This document shows, in pieces, positions 9,112 through 20,380 of a DNA stretch of 64,000 nucleotides. Every line of letters begins with the position of its first letter. Within the stretch, counting starts at the first letter, position 1. A model generated the notes under the pieces. The model was not told the origin of the DNA, ran no database searches, and was given only the letters and a program-made list of their open reading frames with translations. The position numbers and the translations under genes are program-made. This DNA is from Kocuria tytonis (GTDB lineage Bacteria; Actinomycetota; Actinomycetes; Actinomycetales; Micrococcaceae). The stretch spans positions 1-64,000 of the forward strand of contig NZ_PNJG02000004.1 of assembly GCF_003226895.2 (NCBI RefSeq), written 5' to 3'.

Positions 9112-11742
9112 GTGAAGGCCATCCGACGGTTCACCGTCCGCACCGTTCTCCCCGAGACCATCGCCCCGCTGCGCGGCCTGGCCAGGAACCTGCGCTGGTC
9201 CTGGCACGAGCCCACCGAGAACCTCTTCGCCGAGCTGGATCCCCGTGCCTGGGAGGCCGTCCACGGCGACCCGGTCAAGCTCCTGGGGTCGCTGACCCGC
9301 GAGGAGATCCAGCAGATCGCGCAGGACCCCGAGCTGGTGGCCCGCGTGCGGGAACTCGACGCCGATCTGCAGAACTACCTCACCGAGGACCACTGGTACC
9401 AGCGCACGCAGGGCCCAGACGCGCCCGCCGCGATCGCCTACTTCTCCGCCGAGTACGGCATCACCTCCGCGCTGCCCCAGTACTCCGGCGGTCTGGGCAT
9501 CCTGGCCGGGGACCACCTCAAGACGGCCTCCGACATGGGCATCCCGGTGCTCGGCGTGGGGCTGCTCTACCAGGCCGGCTACTTCAAGCAGTCGCTCTCG
9601 CGTGACGGCTGGCAGCAGGAGACGTATCCCGTGCTGGATCCGGACGAGCTGCCGCTCACGCTGCTGCGCGAGGCGGACGGCTCCCCCGCGCGCATCACCC
9701 TCCCCCTGCCGGACGGCCGCGCGCTGTCCGCCCAGATCTGGCGCGCGGACGTGGGCCGCGTGCCCCTGCTGCTGCTCGACTCCAACATCCCGGACAACGA
9801 CGACGCCGCGCGCAACGTCACCGACCGGCTCTACGGCGGCGGCAGCGACCACCGCCTGCGGCAGGAGCTGCTGCTGGGCATGGGCGGGATCCGTGCGCTG
9901 CGCGTCCACAGCCGGCTCACGGGCGCACCCACGCCCGAGGTGTACCACTGCAACGAGGGCCACGCCGGCTTCCTGGGCATCGAGCGCATCCAGGAGCTGA
10001 TGCACCCCTGCGACGGAACCACGCCCATGACGTGGGACGAGGCGCTCGCGGCAGTCCGAGCCGCCACGGTGTTCACCACGCACACCCCCGTCCCCGCGGG
10101 GATCGACCGCTTCGAGCGTGCCCAGGTGGAGCACTTCCTCGCGGCCGGTCCCACACCGGACGTCCCCGTGGAGCGGGTGCTGGAGCTCGGGGCCGAGACC
10201 TACCCGGGCGGTGACCCCGGCAAGTTCAACATGGCAGTGATGGGACTGCGGCTCGCGCAGCGCGCCAACGGCGTGGCCCAGCTGCACGGGGCGGTGTCGC
10301 GATCCATGTTCCAGGGGCTGTGGCAGGGCTTCGACGCGGACGAGGTGCCGATCTCCTCCGTGACCAACGGCGTGCACGTGCCCTCCTGGATCGATCCCGT
10401 GGTGTGGGACCTCGCGGTGGAGCCGCAGGAGAACGATCTCGATCCCGCCGCCCGGTGGCGCAGGATCCACGAGGTCCCGGACGCCGAGCTGTGGGCGGCC
10501 CGTCGGCTGCTGCGCGAGCGCCTGGTCGTGGACGTCCGCGAGCGCCTGCGCGCCTCGTGGAAGAAGCGTGGCGCCGCGGACGCCGAACTGGGGTGGACGG
10601 AGTCGGTCCTGGACCCGGACGTGCTGACCATCGGCTTCGCCCGCCGCGTGCCCACCTACAAGCGGCTCACGCTCATGCTGCGGGACCCGCAGCGGCTGAA
10701 GCGACTCCTGCTGGATCCGCAGCGCCCCGTGCAGCTCGTGGTGGCGGGCAAGTCCCACCCCGCGGACGAGATGGGCAAGCGCATGATCCAGGACCTCGTG
10801 CGCTTCACGGACGATCCCGAGGTGCGCCACCGGATCGTGTTCCTGCCCAACTACGACATCGCCATGGCACGCGTGCTCTTCCCGGGCTGCGACGTGTGGC
10901 TCAACAACCCGCTGCGCCCGCTCGAGGCGTGCGGGACCTCCGGGATGAAGGCCGCGATCAACGGCGGTCTGAACCTGTCCGTGCTGGACGGCTGGTGGGA
11001 CGAGATGTACGACGGCCAGAACGGCTGGGCCATCCCCACCGCGGACAGCAAGGCCAGCACGGACGAGCGCGACGACGTGGAGGCGGCGGCCCTGTACGAG
11101 CTCATCGAGGGCCACGTGGCTCCCCGGTTCTACGGCGACGGATCCGAGGGCACCACACCCCCGTTCCGGTCCGACGCCCCGGAACCGACCGCCGGGGCCG
11201 TGCCCCACCAGTGGCTCGCGATGGTGCGGCACACGCTCGCCACGCTCGGTCCCCGCGTCTCGTCCCGCCGCATGCTCACGGACTACGTGCAGCAGCTGTA
11301 CGTCCCGGCGTGCGTCTCAGGGCGCCGGGCGGCCGCCGACGACGGCGCGGCGGCCCGCGCCACGGCCCACTGGATCCAGCGCGTGCGCGAGGCGTGGCCA
11401 CGGGTGCGGGTGGAGCACGTGGAGGCACAGGGCGTGCAGCAGGAGCCGCAGATCGGGGATGAGCTGGGCGTCAACGCCTACGTGGACCTGGGCTCGCTCG
11501 CACCCGAGGACGTCACGGTGCAGGTGGGCTACGGGCGGGTGACCGAGTCCGACCACATCCACGAGCGGTCCCATGCCGTGCTGGAGCCCGTGACCGACCT
11601 GGGAGCGGGCCGGGTGCTGTTCTGCGGTCCCGTGACCATCGACCGCTCCGGCCCGTTCGGGTACACGGTGCGCGTGCTGCCCCGCCATCCCGAGCTGGCC
11701 GACCCGGCCGAGCTCGCGCTGGTGTGCAACGCCGCGGACTGA
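9112..11742 (+). CDS. glgP: Alpha-glucan phosphorylase (actinobacterial DUF3417 type), 876 aa
   Basis: Phosphorolyses alpha-1,4-glucan to glucose-1-phosphate. The N-terminal section with NLRWSWHEPTENLF and a chain longer than 850 residues mark the actinobacterial/thermophile type rather than the E. coli type. The PLP lysine lies in GTSGMKAAINGG near residue 612. The GTG start at 9112 comes 7 nt after TAGGCT (9099-9104), so the message is probably leaderless. The gene faces away from glgE and converges on glgX with an 84 bp gap that is GC-rich and could hold a weak bidirectional terminator. Confidence 0.94.
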   Translation: MKAIRRFTVRTVLPETIAPLRGLARNLRWSWHEPTENLFAELDPRAWEAVHGDPVKLLGSLTREEIQQIAQDPELVARVRELDADLQNYLTEDHWYQRTQGPDAPAAIAYFSAEYGITSALPQYSGGLGILAGDHLKTASDMGIPVLGVGLLYQAGYFKQSLSRDGWQQETYPVLDPDELPLTLLREADGSPARITLPLPDGRALSAQIWRADVGRVPLLLLDSNIPDNDDAARNVTDRLYGGGSDHRLRQELLLGMGGIRALRVHSRLTGAPTPEVYHCNEGHAGFLGIERIQELMHPCDGTTPMTWDEALAAVRAATVFTTHTPVPAGIDRFERAQVEHFLAAGPTPDVPVERVLELGAETYPGGDPGKFNMAVMGLRLAQRANGVAQLHGAVSRSMFQGLWQGFDADEVPISSVTNGVHVPSWIDPVVWDLAVEPQENDLDPAARWRRIHEVPDAELWAARRLLRERLVVDVRERLRASWKKRGAADAELGWTESVLDPDVLTIGFARRVPTYKRLTLMLRDPQRLKRLLLDPQRPVQLVVAGKSHPADEMGKRMIQDLVRFTDDPEVRHRIVFLPNYDIAMARVLFPGCDVWLNNPLRPLEACGTSGMKAAINGGLNLSVLDGWWDEMYDGQNGWAIPTADSKASTDERDDVEAAALYELIEGHVAPRFYGDGSEGTTPPFRSDAPEPTAGAVPHQWLAMVRHTLATLGPRVSSRRMLTDYVQQLYVPACVSGRRAAADDGAAARATAHWIQRVREAWPRVRVEHVEAQGVQQEPQIGDELGVNAYVDLGSLAPEDVTVQVGYGRVTESDHIHERSHAVLEPVTDLGAGRVLFCGPVTIDRSGPFGYTVRVLPRHPELADPAELALVCNAAD

Positions 11743-11826
11743 CGGCCGCGGGCACCCGGGAGCGGCGGCGCCGCGGGCCGCCGGCACGGGCTCGGTCCGG
11801 GGGCGCCCGGCGCGAGGACCGGACGC

Positions 11827-13963
<2,137 letters not shown>

Positions 13964-13977
<14 letters not shown>

Positions 13978-14935
13978 GCCGGCGGGCGATCTCGTACAGC
14001 GTGATCCCCACGGCCATGGACGCGTTGAGCGACTCCATGGCGGACTCGATGGGGATGGAGACGATCGCGTCGCAGTGCTCGGTCACCAGCCGGGAGAGCC
14101 CCTTGCCCTCCGAGCCCACGACCACCACGAGGGGTTCGGTGGCCAGCTCGAGCTGCGGCAGGGACATGTCCCCGCCGCCGTCCAGACCCACCACGAAGTA
14201 GCCCTGCTTCTTGCAGTTCTGCAGCGTGCGGGTCAGGTTGGTGGCCTTGGCCACGGGGACGCGCGCGGCCGCGCCGGAGCTGGTCTTCCACGCGGTGGCC
14301 GTGACGCCCGCGGAACGGCGCTCCGGCAGGATCACGCCGTCCCCGGCGAACGCCGAGACGCTGCGGATGATCGCTCCGAGGTTGCGGGGGTCCGTGATGC
14401 CGTCCGCCGCGACCAGCAGGGGCGGGCGGGTGGCATCACGATCACGCATCAACGAGGCCGCGAGCTCGTCCGCGTCCGGGTAGTCGTACGGCGGGACCTG
14501 CAGCACCACGCCCTGGTGGATGGCGTCCGAGGACAGCCGGTCCAGCTCACCGCGGGACGCCTCGAGCGTGGGCACCTGGCCCTCGGCGCACAGCTGCAGG
14601 ATGTCCTTGACGCGGTCGTCCACCTCGATCTTGGTGGCCACGAACAGGGTCTTGGCGGGAACCCCGGCGCGCAGGGCCTCGAGCACCGAGTTGCGGCCGG
14701 TGACCAGGTCCTCCTTGATGGGACCCGAACCCGCGGGCCGCTGCGAGCGGCGCGGCTGGTTCTGCTGCTTGCGGGCGGCGGCCTGCTTGGCCTTGTACGC
14801 CTTGTGGTACACGCGGTCCTCGGCCTTGGGCGTGGGACCGCGGCCCTCGAGGCCCTTGCGGCGCTGCCCGCCGCTCCCCACGACCGGGCCCTTCTTCTTC
14901 TTGCGGACGGCTCCGGGCCGGTTGTTCTGGGCCAT
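13964..14935 (-). CDS. rlmB: 23S rRNA (guanosine-2'-O-)-methyltransferase RlmB (TrmH/SPOUT family)
   Basis: A SAM-dependent ribose 2'-O-methyltransferase of 23S rRNA (E. coli RlmB modifies G2251). About 60 lysine/arginine-rich residues (RKKKKGP) precede an N-terminal substrate-binding domain (VTGRNSVLEAL). The SPOUT knot follows, with NLGAIIRS, VVGSEGKGLS and IPIESAMESLNASMAVGI. The ATG at 14935 was chosen because GGAG lies 8 nt upstream; an in-frame GTG at 14944 sits too close to that site. It lies downstream of cysS, as in mycobacteria. A TAAACT (15010-15005) in the 83 bp gap could give it its own promoter. Confidence 0.93.
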
Positions 14936-15018
14936 GGTCAACACTCCGTGTCTGTCACGGGCACGGCCGGACGGCCGCCCCGGGGTGGTCGGCGATCTCG
15001 CCCCAGTTTAGGTCAGCG

Positions 15019-16461
15019 TCAGGATTCCACGGACCACGCGGAGCCCTGCGCACCGTCCTTGACGACGACGCCCGCGGCCTTCAGCCGGTCGCGCAGCCGG
15101 TCCGCGAGCGCCCAGTCCCTGGCCTCCCGTGCGGCGGCACGCTGGGCCAGCAGGTCCTGGACGAGGGCGTCGAGAGCGCGGTGCTCCGCGGCGTCGTCGT
15201 TCGCGGCGCCGCGCAGGTCCATGAGCTGCAGCAGGCCCAGGACGTCCGTCATCCCGGCGACGGCCGCCACGAGCGGCCGCGCCGCGCGGTGGTCACCGGA
15301 CGAGAGCGCGGAGTTCGCGGCGCGCACGGTCTCGTGCAGCACGGCCAGCGCGCGCGGGACGTTGAGGTCGTCGTCCATGACCGTCACGAACTCGGCGGGG
15401 ACGTCCCCGGTGGTCCACGTGAGGTCCAGCCCCGCTCCGGCCGCCGAGACCAGGAGGGACTCCACGCGCTCCACCGCGGCGGTGGCCTCCTGCAGCGAGG
15501 TGGGCCGGTAGTCGAGCACGGAGCGGTAGTGGGCCTGACCCAGGTAGTAGCGCACCGCCAGCGGGCGGGCCGCGCGGAGCATGTCCTGCGGGGACACCGT
15601 GTTGCCGATGGACTTGGACATCTTCTCGCCCTGGTAGGTGACCAGGCCGTTGTGCAGCCAGAAGTTCGCGAACTCCCGGCCCGCGGCCGTGGACTGCGCG
15701 AGCTCGTTCTCGTGGTGGGGGAAGCGTAGGTCCAGTCCGCCGCCGTGGATGTCGAAGTGGGCGCCCAGGTACTTGTCCGCCATGGCCGAGCACTCGAGGT
15801 GCCAGCCCGGGCGGCCGCGGCCCCACGGGGAGTCCCACGAGGCGGTGAGCGGCTCGCCCTCCTTGTGCCCCTTCCACAGCGCGAAGTCGCGGGGATCGCG
15901 CTTCCCGCGCGGATCGGCGTCCGGCGCGTCCTGCATGTCCGCCACGCGTTGCCGGGTGAGCTCGCCGTACCGCGGCCACGAGCGGACGTCGAAGTAGACG
16001 TCCCCGGAGTCGTCCAGGGCGGGGTACGCGTGGCCGGCGTCGATCAGCTCCTGGATCAGGGCGTGCATCTCCGGGACGTGCCCGGTGGCGCGGGGCTCGT
16101 AGCTGGGCGGGTCGATCCCCAGGGCGGCGTACGCCTGCCCGAACACGCGCTCGAAGCGGTAGGCCAGCGCCCACCACTGCTCGCGGGGGTGCTCCCCGCT
16201 GTAGTCCGCCGCGAAGGACGCACGGGAGTTGACCAGGATCTTGTCGTCGATGTCCGTGACGTTGCGCACCGTGGTGACCTCCAGGCCTCGGAAGCGCAGC
16301 CAGCGGGCCAGCACGTCGAAGACCAGCGCCGAACGCACGTGACCGATGTGCGGTGCCCCCTGCACCGTGGCCCCGCAGTAGTACAGGCGGGCCTCCCCCG
16401 GGTGGACGGGGACGAAGTCCTTGGTGGTCGCGGAGGCGGTGTCGTAGAAGCGCAGAGTCAC
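15019..16461 (-). CDS. cysS: Cysteinyl-tRNA synthetase, 480 aa
   Basis: A class I aminoacyl-tRNA synthetase that charges tRNA-Cys. HIGH motif at residues 38-41 ([10 protein letters not shown]) and KMSKS near 280. Zinc ligands are Cys29 (LYYCGAT), the Cys of HLECSAMA and His/Glu of HHENE. Length is normal. The GTG start at 16461 lies 6 nt after TAGACT (16473-16468), i.e. a leaderless start with its own promoter. The order carD-ispD-ispF-cysS-rlmB is conserved with Mycobacterium. The 292 bp upstream, to ispF, is GC-rich and I see no other gene in it. Confidence 0.97.
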   Translation of the reverse strand: MTLRFYDTASATTKDFVPVHPGEARLYYCGATVQGAPHIGHVRSALVFDVLARWLRFRGLEVTTVRNVTDIDDKILVNSRASFAADYSGEHPREQWWALAYRFERVFGQAYAALGIDPPSYEPRATGHVPEMHALIQELIDAGHAYPALDDSGDVYFDVRSWPRYGELTRQRVADMQDAPDADPRGKRDPRDFALWKGHKEGEPLTASWDSPWGRGRPGWHLECSAMADKYLGAHFDIHGGGLDLRFPHHENELAQSTAAGREFANFWLHNGLVTYQGEKMSKSIGNTVSPQDMLRAARPLAVRYYLGQAHYRSVLDYRPTSLQEATAAVERVESLLVSAAGAGLDLTWTTGDVPAEFVTVMDDDLNVPRALAVLHETVRAANSALSSGDHRAARPLVAAVAGMTDVLGLLQLMDLRGAANDDAAEHRALDALVQDLLAQRAAAREARDWALADRLRDRLKAAGVVVKDGAQGSAWSVES

Positions 16462-16753
16462 CGGGCCAGTCTAGCGGGGCACCCGCCTGGCACCGCGGCG
16501 CTCTGACAGCGTCCGGCGGTCCTGCCCACCGCGCGCGGCGCCGCGGCTCGGCTGTTCCCGCTCGACCGGCACGGCGCGCAGGCCCCGCCTGGCCCGAACA
16601 GATCCTGAGGCCCTTCCTGCCGAGGCATCCAGCAGGCCCGCGTCGGGTCCGAACGGGCGCGGCCGACGGCGGCGGGAACGGTGCCGCTCGGACGGGGCGG
16701 GCGGCGGCGTCCTCCCGGAAGCTGCTGCCCGCGCGGACTGCGGCGCCCGGAGC

Positions 16754-17314
16754 TCAGGGGGTGCGCACCACCAGCGCCGTGGCGATCGCGGCGATCCCCT
16801 CCCCGCGTCCCGTGAGACCCAGGGCGTCGGTGGTCGTGGCGCTGAGGTGCACGGGGGCGCCCGCCGCCTCGGACAGCACCGCCGCGGCCTCCTCCCGCCG
16901 GGGTGAGAACTTGGGCAGGTTGCCCACCAGCTGCACGGAGATGTTGCCCACCGCGAATCCCGCCTCCCGCACGATGCGCACGGCCTCCGCGAGGATCCGG
17001 CACCCGGAGGCGCCCGCGAACTCGGGGCGGTCGGTCCCGAAGTGGGCCCCCAGGTCCCCCACACCGGCCGCGGAGAACACCGCGTCCGCCGCCGCGTGGG
17101 CGATCACGTCCCCGTCCGAGTGGCCGCTCAGCCCGCGCTCGCCGGGCCACAGCAGTCCCCCGATCCACAGGGGCGTGCCCTCCGGACCGAAGGCGTGGAC
17201 GTCCACGCCCACCCCCACGAGGGGCAGCGGGTACGGGGGCACAGGGGTGGTGCGGGGAGGGACGGCGGGGCGGGTGCGGGGAGGGACGGCGGGGCGGGTG
17301 CTCTCATCGGTCAT
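16754..17314 (-). CDS. ispF: 2-C-methyl-D-erythritol 2,4-cyclodiphosphate synthase IspF
   Basis: Fifth enzyme of the MEP isoprenoid pathway. The metal-binding DVHAF and the [16 protein letters not shown] helix are present, as are FGTDRPEF and [17 protein letters not shown]. The usual core is preceded by an N-terminal stretch of about 30 residues made of a duplicated RPAVPPRT, encoded by a perfect 24 bp tandem repeat. The ATG at 17314 follows GACAAT (17326-17321) by 6 nt and so is probably leaderless; the alternative ATG 45 nt upstream has no such support. It lies 182 bp downstream of ispD, which encodes another MEP-pathway enzyme. Confidence 0.94.
   Translation of the reverse strand: MTDESTRPAVPPRTRPAVPPRTTPVPPYPLPLVGVGVDVHAFGPEGTPLWIGGLLWPGERGLSGHSDGDVIAHAAADAVFSAAGVGDLGAHFGTDRPEFAGASGCRILAEAVRIVREAGFAVGNISVQLVGNLPKFSPRREEAAAVLSEAAGAPVHLSATTTDALGLTGRGEGIAAIATALVVRTP
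17250..17297. repeat. 24-bp perfect tandem repeat inside ispF
   Basis: Two exact 24 bp units (17250-17273 and 17274-17297) sit in the 5' end of ispF and encode RPAVPPRT twice. The copy number is in frame, so slippage would lengthen or shorten a proline-rich tail without breaking the gene. Confidence 0.9.
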
Positions 17315-17496
17315 GCGGCCATTGTCCCGGATGCCGTGGATCGGGCCCCAGGAGCTCACGCGTGGGTTGCACCGATGGACGCCCCGGGTGTTGCCGCACC
17401 GCCGGATGCCCCGGACGGGACCGCACCGTCAGATGCCACGGGGCCCACCCGGTCCGCGCTCCACGGCCTCCCGCGACACGGGGACCGGCGAGGACG

Positions 17497-18234
17497 TCAG
17501 CCGCGCGAGTTCACGAGCGCCCGCGCGAGGACCAGGTCCAGGGGCCGGGTGATCTTGAAGGACTCCACGTCACCGGCCACCAGGGTCACCGGGTGCTCGG
17601 GGGCGAAGCGCTCCACGAGGCTGGCGTCGTCGGTGATCCCGGCGGGATCGCCCTCGCCCCGGTCCGGCAGCAGACCGGCGGCGGCGTTCACCCGGTCCAG
17701 CAGGGCGCGGTCGAACCCCTGGGGGGTCTGCACGCAACGCAGCCCCGCCCGGTCCACGGTTCCCGTGCTGCGGCCCTCGGTGTCCACCCCGCGCACGGTG
17801 TCCGTCACCTCGGTCACCGGCACCACCGCCGGGGCACCGGTCCGCAGCGCGGTGACCACCCGCTCGAAGACGGCGGGCGGCGTGAGGCAGCGAGCGGCGT
17901 CGTGCACCAGCACGTGTGTGACGGTCTCGGGGAGGGTGGCGAGCGCCCGCGCGACCGACTGCGCGCGCGTGGCCCCGCCGACCACCGGGGAGGCGCCGGC
18001 GGCGCGAGCCAGTGCCGTGAGGTCGGTGTCCCCCGCGGGGACGGTCACGATGGTCGTGGCCCCCGGCACCGCGCGCCGCACGGCGGCCAGGGCGTGCTCC
18101 AGGACGGACCGTCCGTTCACGGGGACCAGGGCCTTGGGCATCCCGTACCCCAGCCGCGTCCCGGATCCCGCGGCCACCACGACGACGGCGAGCCCGTCCG
18201 GTGCGGACGGGCTCGCTGTCTGGTGGTGGGTCAT
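17497..18234 (-). CDS. ispD: 2-C-methyl-D-erythritol 4-phosphate cytidylyltransferase IspD, 245 aa
   Basis: Third MEP-pathway step: transfers CMP to methylerythritol phosphate. The nucleotide-binding loop VVVAAGSGTRLGYGMPKAL is near the N-terminus. VLVHDAARCLTP, the later D-rich TDDASLVE and the C-terminal FKITRPLDLVLA are all family signatures. The ATG at 18234 lies 14 nt after the carD stop and lacks a Shine-Dalgarno sequence (the upstream bases are CT-rich), so translation probably depends on coupling to carD. A longer reading to 18402 would run through carD in another frame and is not used. Confidence 0.95.
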   Translation of the reverse strand: MTHHQTASPSAPDGLAVVVVAAGSGTRLGYGMPKALVPVNGRSVLEHALAAVRRAVPGATTIVTVPAGDTDLTALARAAGASPVVGGATRAQSVARALATLPETVTHVLVHDAARCLTPPAVFERVVTALRTGAPAVVPVTEVTDTVRGVDTEGRSTGTVDRAGLRCVQTPQGFDRALLDRVNAAAGLLPDRGEGDPAGITDDASLVERFAPEHPVTLVAGDVESFKITRPLDLVLARALVNSRG

Positions 18235-18248
18235 GGTGGGAGGAGGAC

Positions 18249-18734
18249 TCAGGCCATGGAGAGGATGTCGTCCAGGCGCTTCTCCGCTTCTTCCTCGTCG
18301 ATCTTCTTGGCCAGCGCCAGTTCGGAGGTGAGGATTTGGCGGGCCTTGGTCAGCATGCGCTTCTCCCCGGCGGACAGCCCCTTGCCGCGATCGCGGCGCC
18401 ACAGGTCGCGCACGACCTCGGCGACCTTGAGCACGTCCCCGGAGGCCAGCTTCTCGAGGTTGGCCTTGTAGCGGCGGGACCAGTTGGAGGCTTCCTCGGC
18501 GTCCTGGGCCTGCAGCACGGAGATGACCTCCTTGAGGCCGGCCTCGTCCACGACGTCCCGCACACCCACGAGATCCACGTTCTCCGCGGGGACCTCGATC
18601 ATGAGGTCTCCCTGGGTCACCTTGAGCCGGAGATACATCTTCTCTTCACCCTTGACGGTGCGAGTCTTGATCTCCTCGATGGTTGCCGCCCCGTGATGCG
18701 GATAGACAACCGTTTCGCCAACCTCGAAAACCAT
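18249..18734 (-). CDS. carD: CarD-type RNA polymerase-binding transcription factor, 161 aa
   Basis: CarD binds the RNA polymerase beta subunit and stabilises open complexes, notably at rRNA promoters. The N-terminal Tudor-like domain ([18 protein letters not shown]) and the helical DNA-binding part with [14 protein letters not shown] and [19 protein letters not shown] are both complete. The ATG at 18734 has AAAGGGG 6 nt upstream, which outweighs the upstream in-frame ATG. TAGACT at 18763-18758 is a probable -10 box. It heads the leftward carD-ispD(-ispF) set and diverges from a lipoprotein gene, the same arrangement as carD/lpqE in Mycobacterium. Confidence 0.97.
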   Translation of the reverse strand: MVFEVGETVVYPHHGAATIEEIKTRTVKGEEKMYLRLKVTQGDLMIEVPAENVDLVGVRDVVDEAGLKEVISVLQAQDAEEASNWSRRYKANLEKLASGDVLKVAEVVRDLWRRDRGKGLSAGEKRMLTKARQILTSELALAKKIDEEEAEKRLDDILSMA

Positions 18735-18999
18735 GCACAACCCCTTTCAGCCCGCTAAGTCTACCACGGTGTATGATGCCGGATTCCGTGCCCGAGGGCC
18801 CCATGAGGACGTCCAGCGGCGCGGCATCCCGCGCGTCACGGGGTCGTACTCCCCCGCGGGTCCGGTCCCCGGGTCCGACGGCGCACCACGCGTCCGGGCG
18901 CGCCACGAGGGACGTGTGGATGCAGACGATCCGTGGCCAAACCGATAGACTGAGCGCAGATTTCACCCTATTTGTCGGAGAGCCCGAGGAGTTCGTGCC

Positions 19000-19551
19000 G
19001 TGAAGAACGCCGCCCACAAGAAGCTGCAGCACCTCGGAGCAGGTGTGGCAGCGCTTGCCGTCCTGACCAGCGTGAGCGGTTGCTCCTACATCAGCCCGCA
19101 GGCCACCATGGACAGCTTCGCTCCGGCGGACGGGGTGCAGATGAATCTCGGGGACATCCAGCTGCGCAACGTGCTGGTCGTGGCCGAGGGCGCCGACTCC
19201 GAGGGCCGCGTGCTGGGCACCGTGATCAACAACGGGGACTCCGCCCGGACCGTCACCCTCGACGCCAAGGGCTCCAGCGCCAAGATCGAGGTGCCGGCCA
19301 ACAAGGAGGTCGTCCTCGAGAAGTCCAAGCCCGTGATGCTGGACCGGGCCGGCGCGGATCCCGGACTCATGGTGGACACCAAGTTCGCCACCGGCGACCA
19401 GGACGACACCGTCTCGGTGCCGGTGCTGGACCACACCTACTCGCGCTACGCGTCCTTCGTGCCCGGTGGCGCTCCCACCACGCCGGCCAACCCCTCCAAC
19501 ACGGCCGCTCCCGAGAAGCACGGGGAGGGTCAGGCCGAGGGCGGGCACTGA
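19000..19551 (+). CDS. Secreted lipoprotein, LpqE-like, 183 aa
   Basis: An exported lipoprotein of unknown function. A signal peptide with positively charged start and Ala/Leu core ends in a lipobox VSGC with Cys28. The mature part is a single beta-rich domain (GDIQLRNVLVVAEG, GTVINNG) with a low-complexity Pro/Ala/Gly tail. Its position divergent from carD matches LpqE of mycobacteria, and length and lipobox agree, so orthology is likely but inferred mainly from synteny. The GTG start at 19000 has GAGGAG 8 nt upstream. A TAGACT near 18944 may be its -10 box. Confidence 0.85.
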   Translation: MKNAAHKKLQHLGAGVAALAVLTSVSGCSYISPQATMDSFAPADGVQMNLGDIQLRNVLVVAEGADSEGRVLGTVINNGDSARTVTLDAKGSSAKIEVPANKEVVLEKSKPVMLDRAGADPGLMVDTKFATGDQDDTVSVPVLDHTYSRYASFVPGGAPTTPANPSNTAAPEKHGEGQAEGGH

Positions 19552-19574
19552 CGAGCCCCGCGCTCCGTGACCGG

Positions 19575-19606
19575 AGGACCGCTGCCCCCGCCGGGGCCGT
19601 GGTCCT
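19575..19606. terminator. Bidirectional hairpin between lipoprotein gene and regX3
   Basis: AGGACC (19575-19580) pairs with GGTCCT (19601-19606) and an inner GCCCC/GGGGC stem closes a 4-nt loop. A T/C-rich stretch follows on the plus strand. It lies between two converging genes. Confidence 0.6.
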
Positions 19607-19699
19607 CTTCTCGTTGTCCGCTTCTCGTTCCCGGGGCGTCCTGTCCCGGCGGCCGGGCATCCGGGCGGGGTTCCGCGCCGTCGCGACCGCCGGTCCCGG

Positions 19700-20380
19700 T
19701 CAGGGCTCGAACTTGTAACCCAGTCCCCGCACGGTCACGATGTGCTGCGGGGCGGAGGGGTCCGGCTCCACCTTGGAGCGCAGCCGTTTGATGTGCACGT
19801 CCAGGGTCTTGGTGTCCCCCACGTAGTCGGATCCCCACACGCGGTCGATGAGCTGACCGCGCGTGAGCACCCGGCCGGCGTTGCGCAGCAGCATCTCGAG
19901 CAGCTCGAACTCCTTGAGGGGCATGGCCACGACCTCACCGGCAACGTGGACCACGTGCCGCTCCACGTCCATGCGCACGGGGCCCGCCGAGACGGTGGCG
20001 GTGATGAGCTCCTCGGGTTCCGCGCGGCGTCGCAGCACGGCACGGATCCGCGCCACGAGTTCGCGGGACGAGTACGGCTTGGTGACGTAGTCGTCCGCGC
20101 CGAGCTCGAGTCCCAGCACCTTGTCGATCTCCGCGTCCTTGGCCGTGAGCATGATGATCGGGACGTTCGAGCGCTGCCGGATCTGCTTGCACACCTCCGT
20201 GCCGGACTGCCCCGGCAGCATGAGATCCAGCAGGACCAGGTCGGCCCCGGAGCGGTCGAACTCCGTCACCGCACTGATCCCGTCCGCCACGACAGTGACG
20301 TCGAAGCCCTCCCGGCCCAGGAGGTAGGCCAGGGGGTCGCTCAGGGACTCCTCGTCCTCGACCATGAGAATCTGGGTCAC
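19700..20380 (-). CDS. regX3: Two-component response regulator RegX3 (phosphate response), 226 aa
   Basis: An OmpR/PhoB-type regulator. The receiver domain has acidic residues at 8-9, phosphoacceptor Asp52 (LVLLDLMLPG) and Lys101 (YVTKPYS). The C-terminal winged helix has RVLTRGQLIDRVWG and DVHIKRLRSKVE. The GTG start at 20380 overlaps the senX3 stop in a GTGA, so the two are translationally coupled. A senX3-regX3 pair opposite phoU and next to phosphoglycerate mutase is the classical actinobacterial phosphate-limitation locus, and a phased Pho box lies upstream of senX3. Confidence 0.95.
   Translation of the reverse strand: MTQILMVEDEESLSDPLAYLLGREGFDVTVVADGISAVTEFDRSGADLVLLDLMLPGQSGTEVCKQIRQRSNVPIIMLTAKDAEIDKVLGLELGADDYVTKPYSSRELVARIRAVLRRRAEPEELITATVSAGPVRMDVERHVVHVAGEVVAMPLKEFELLEMLLRNAGRVLTRGQLIDRVWGSDYVGDTKTLDVHIKRLRSKVEPDPSAPQHIVTVRGLGYKFEP

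Noticed and set aside
17250-17297. Short tandem repeat as a CRISPR-like array
   Set aside because: Two adjacent 24-bp units without spacers, inside a coding gene; no cas genes are present.
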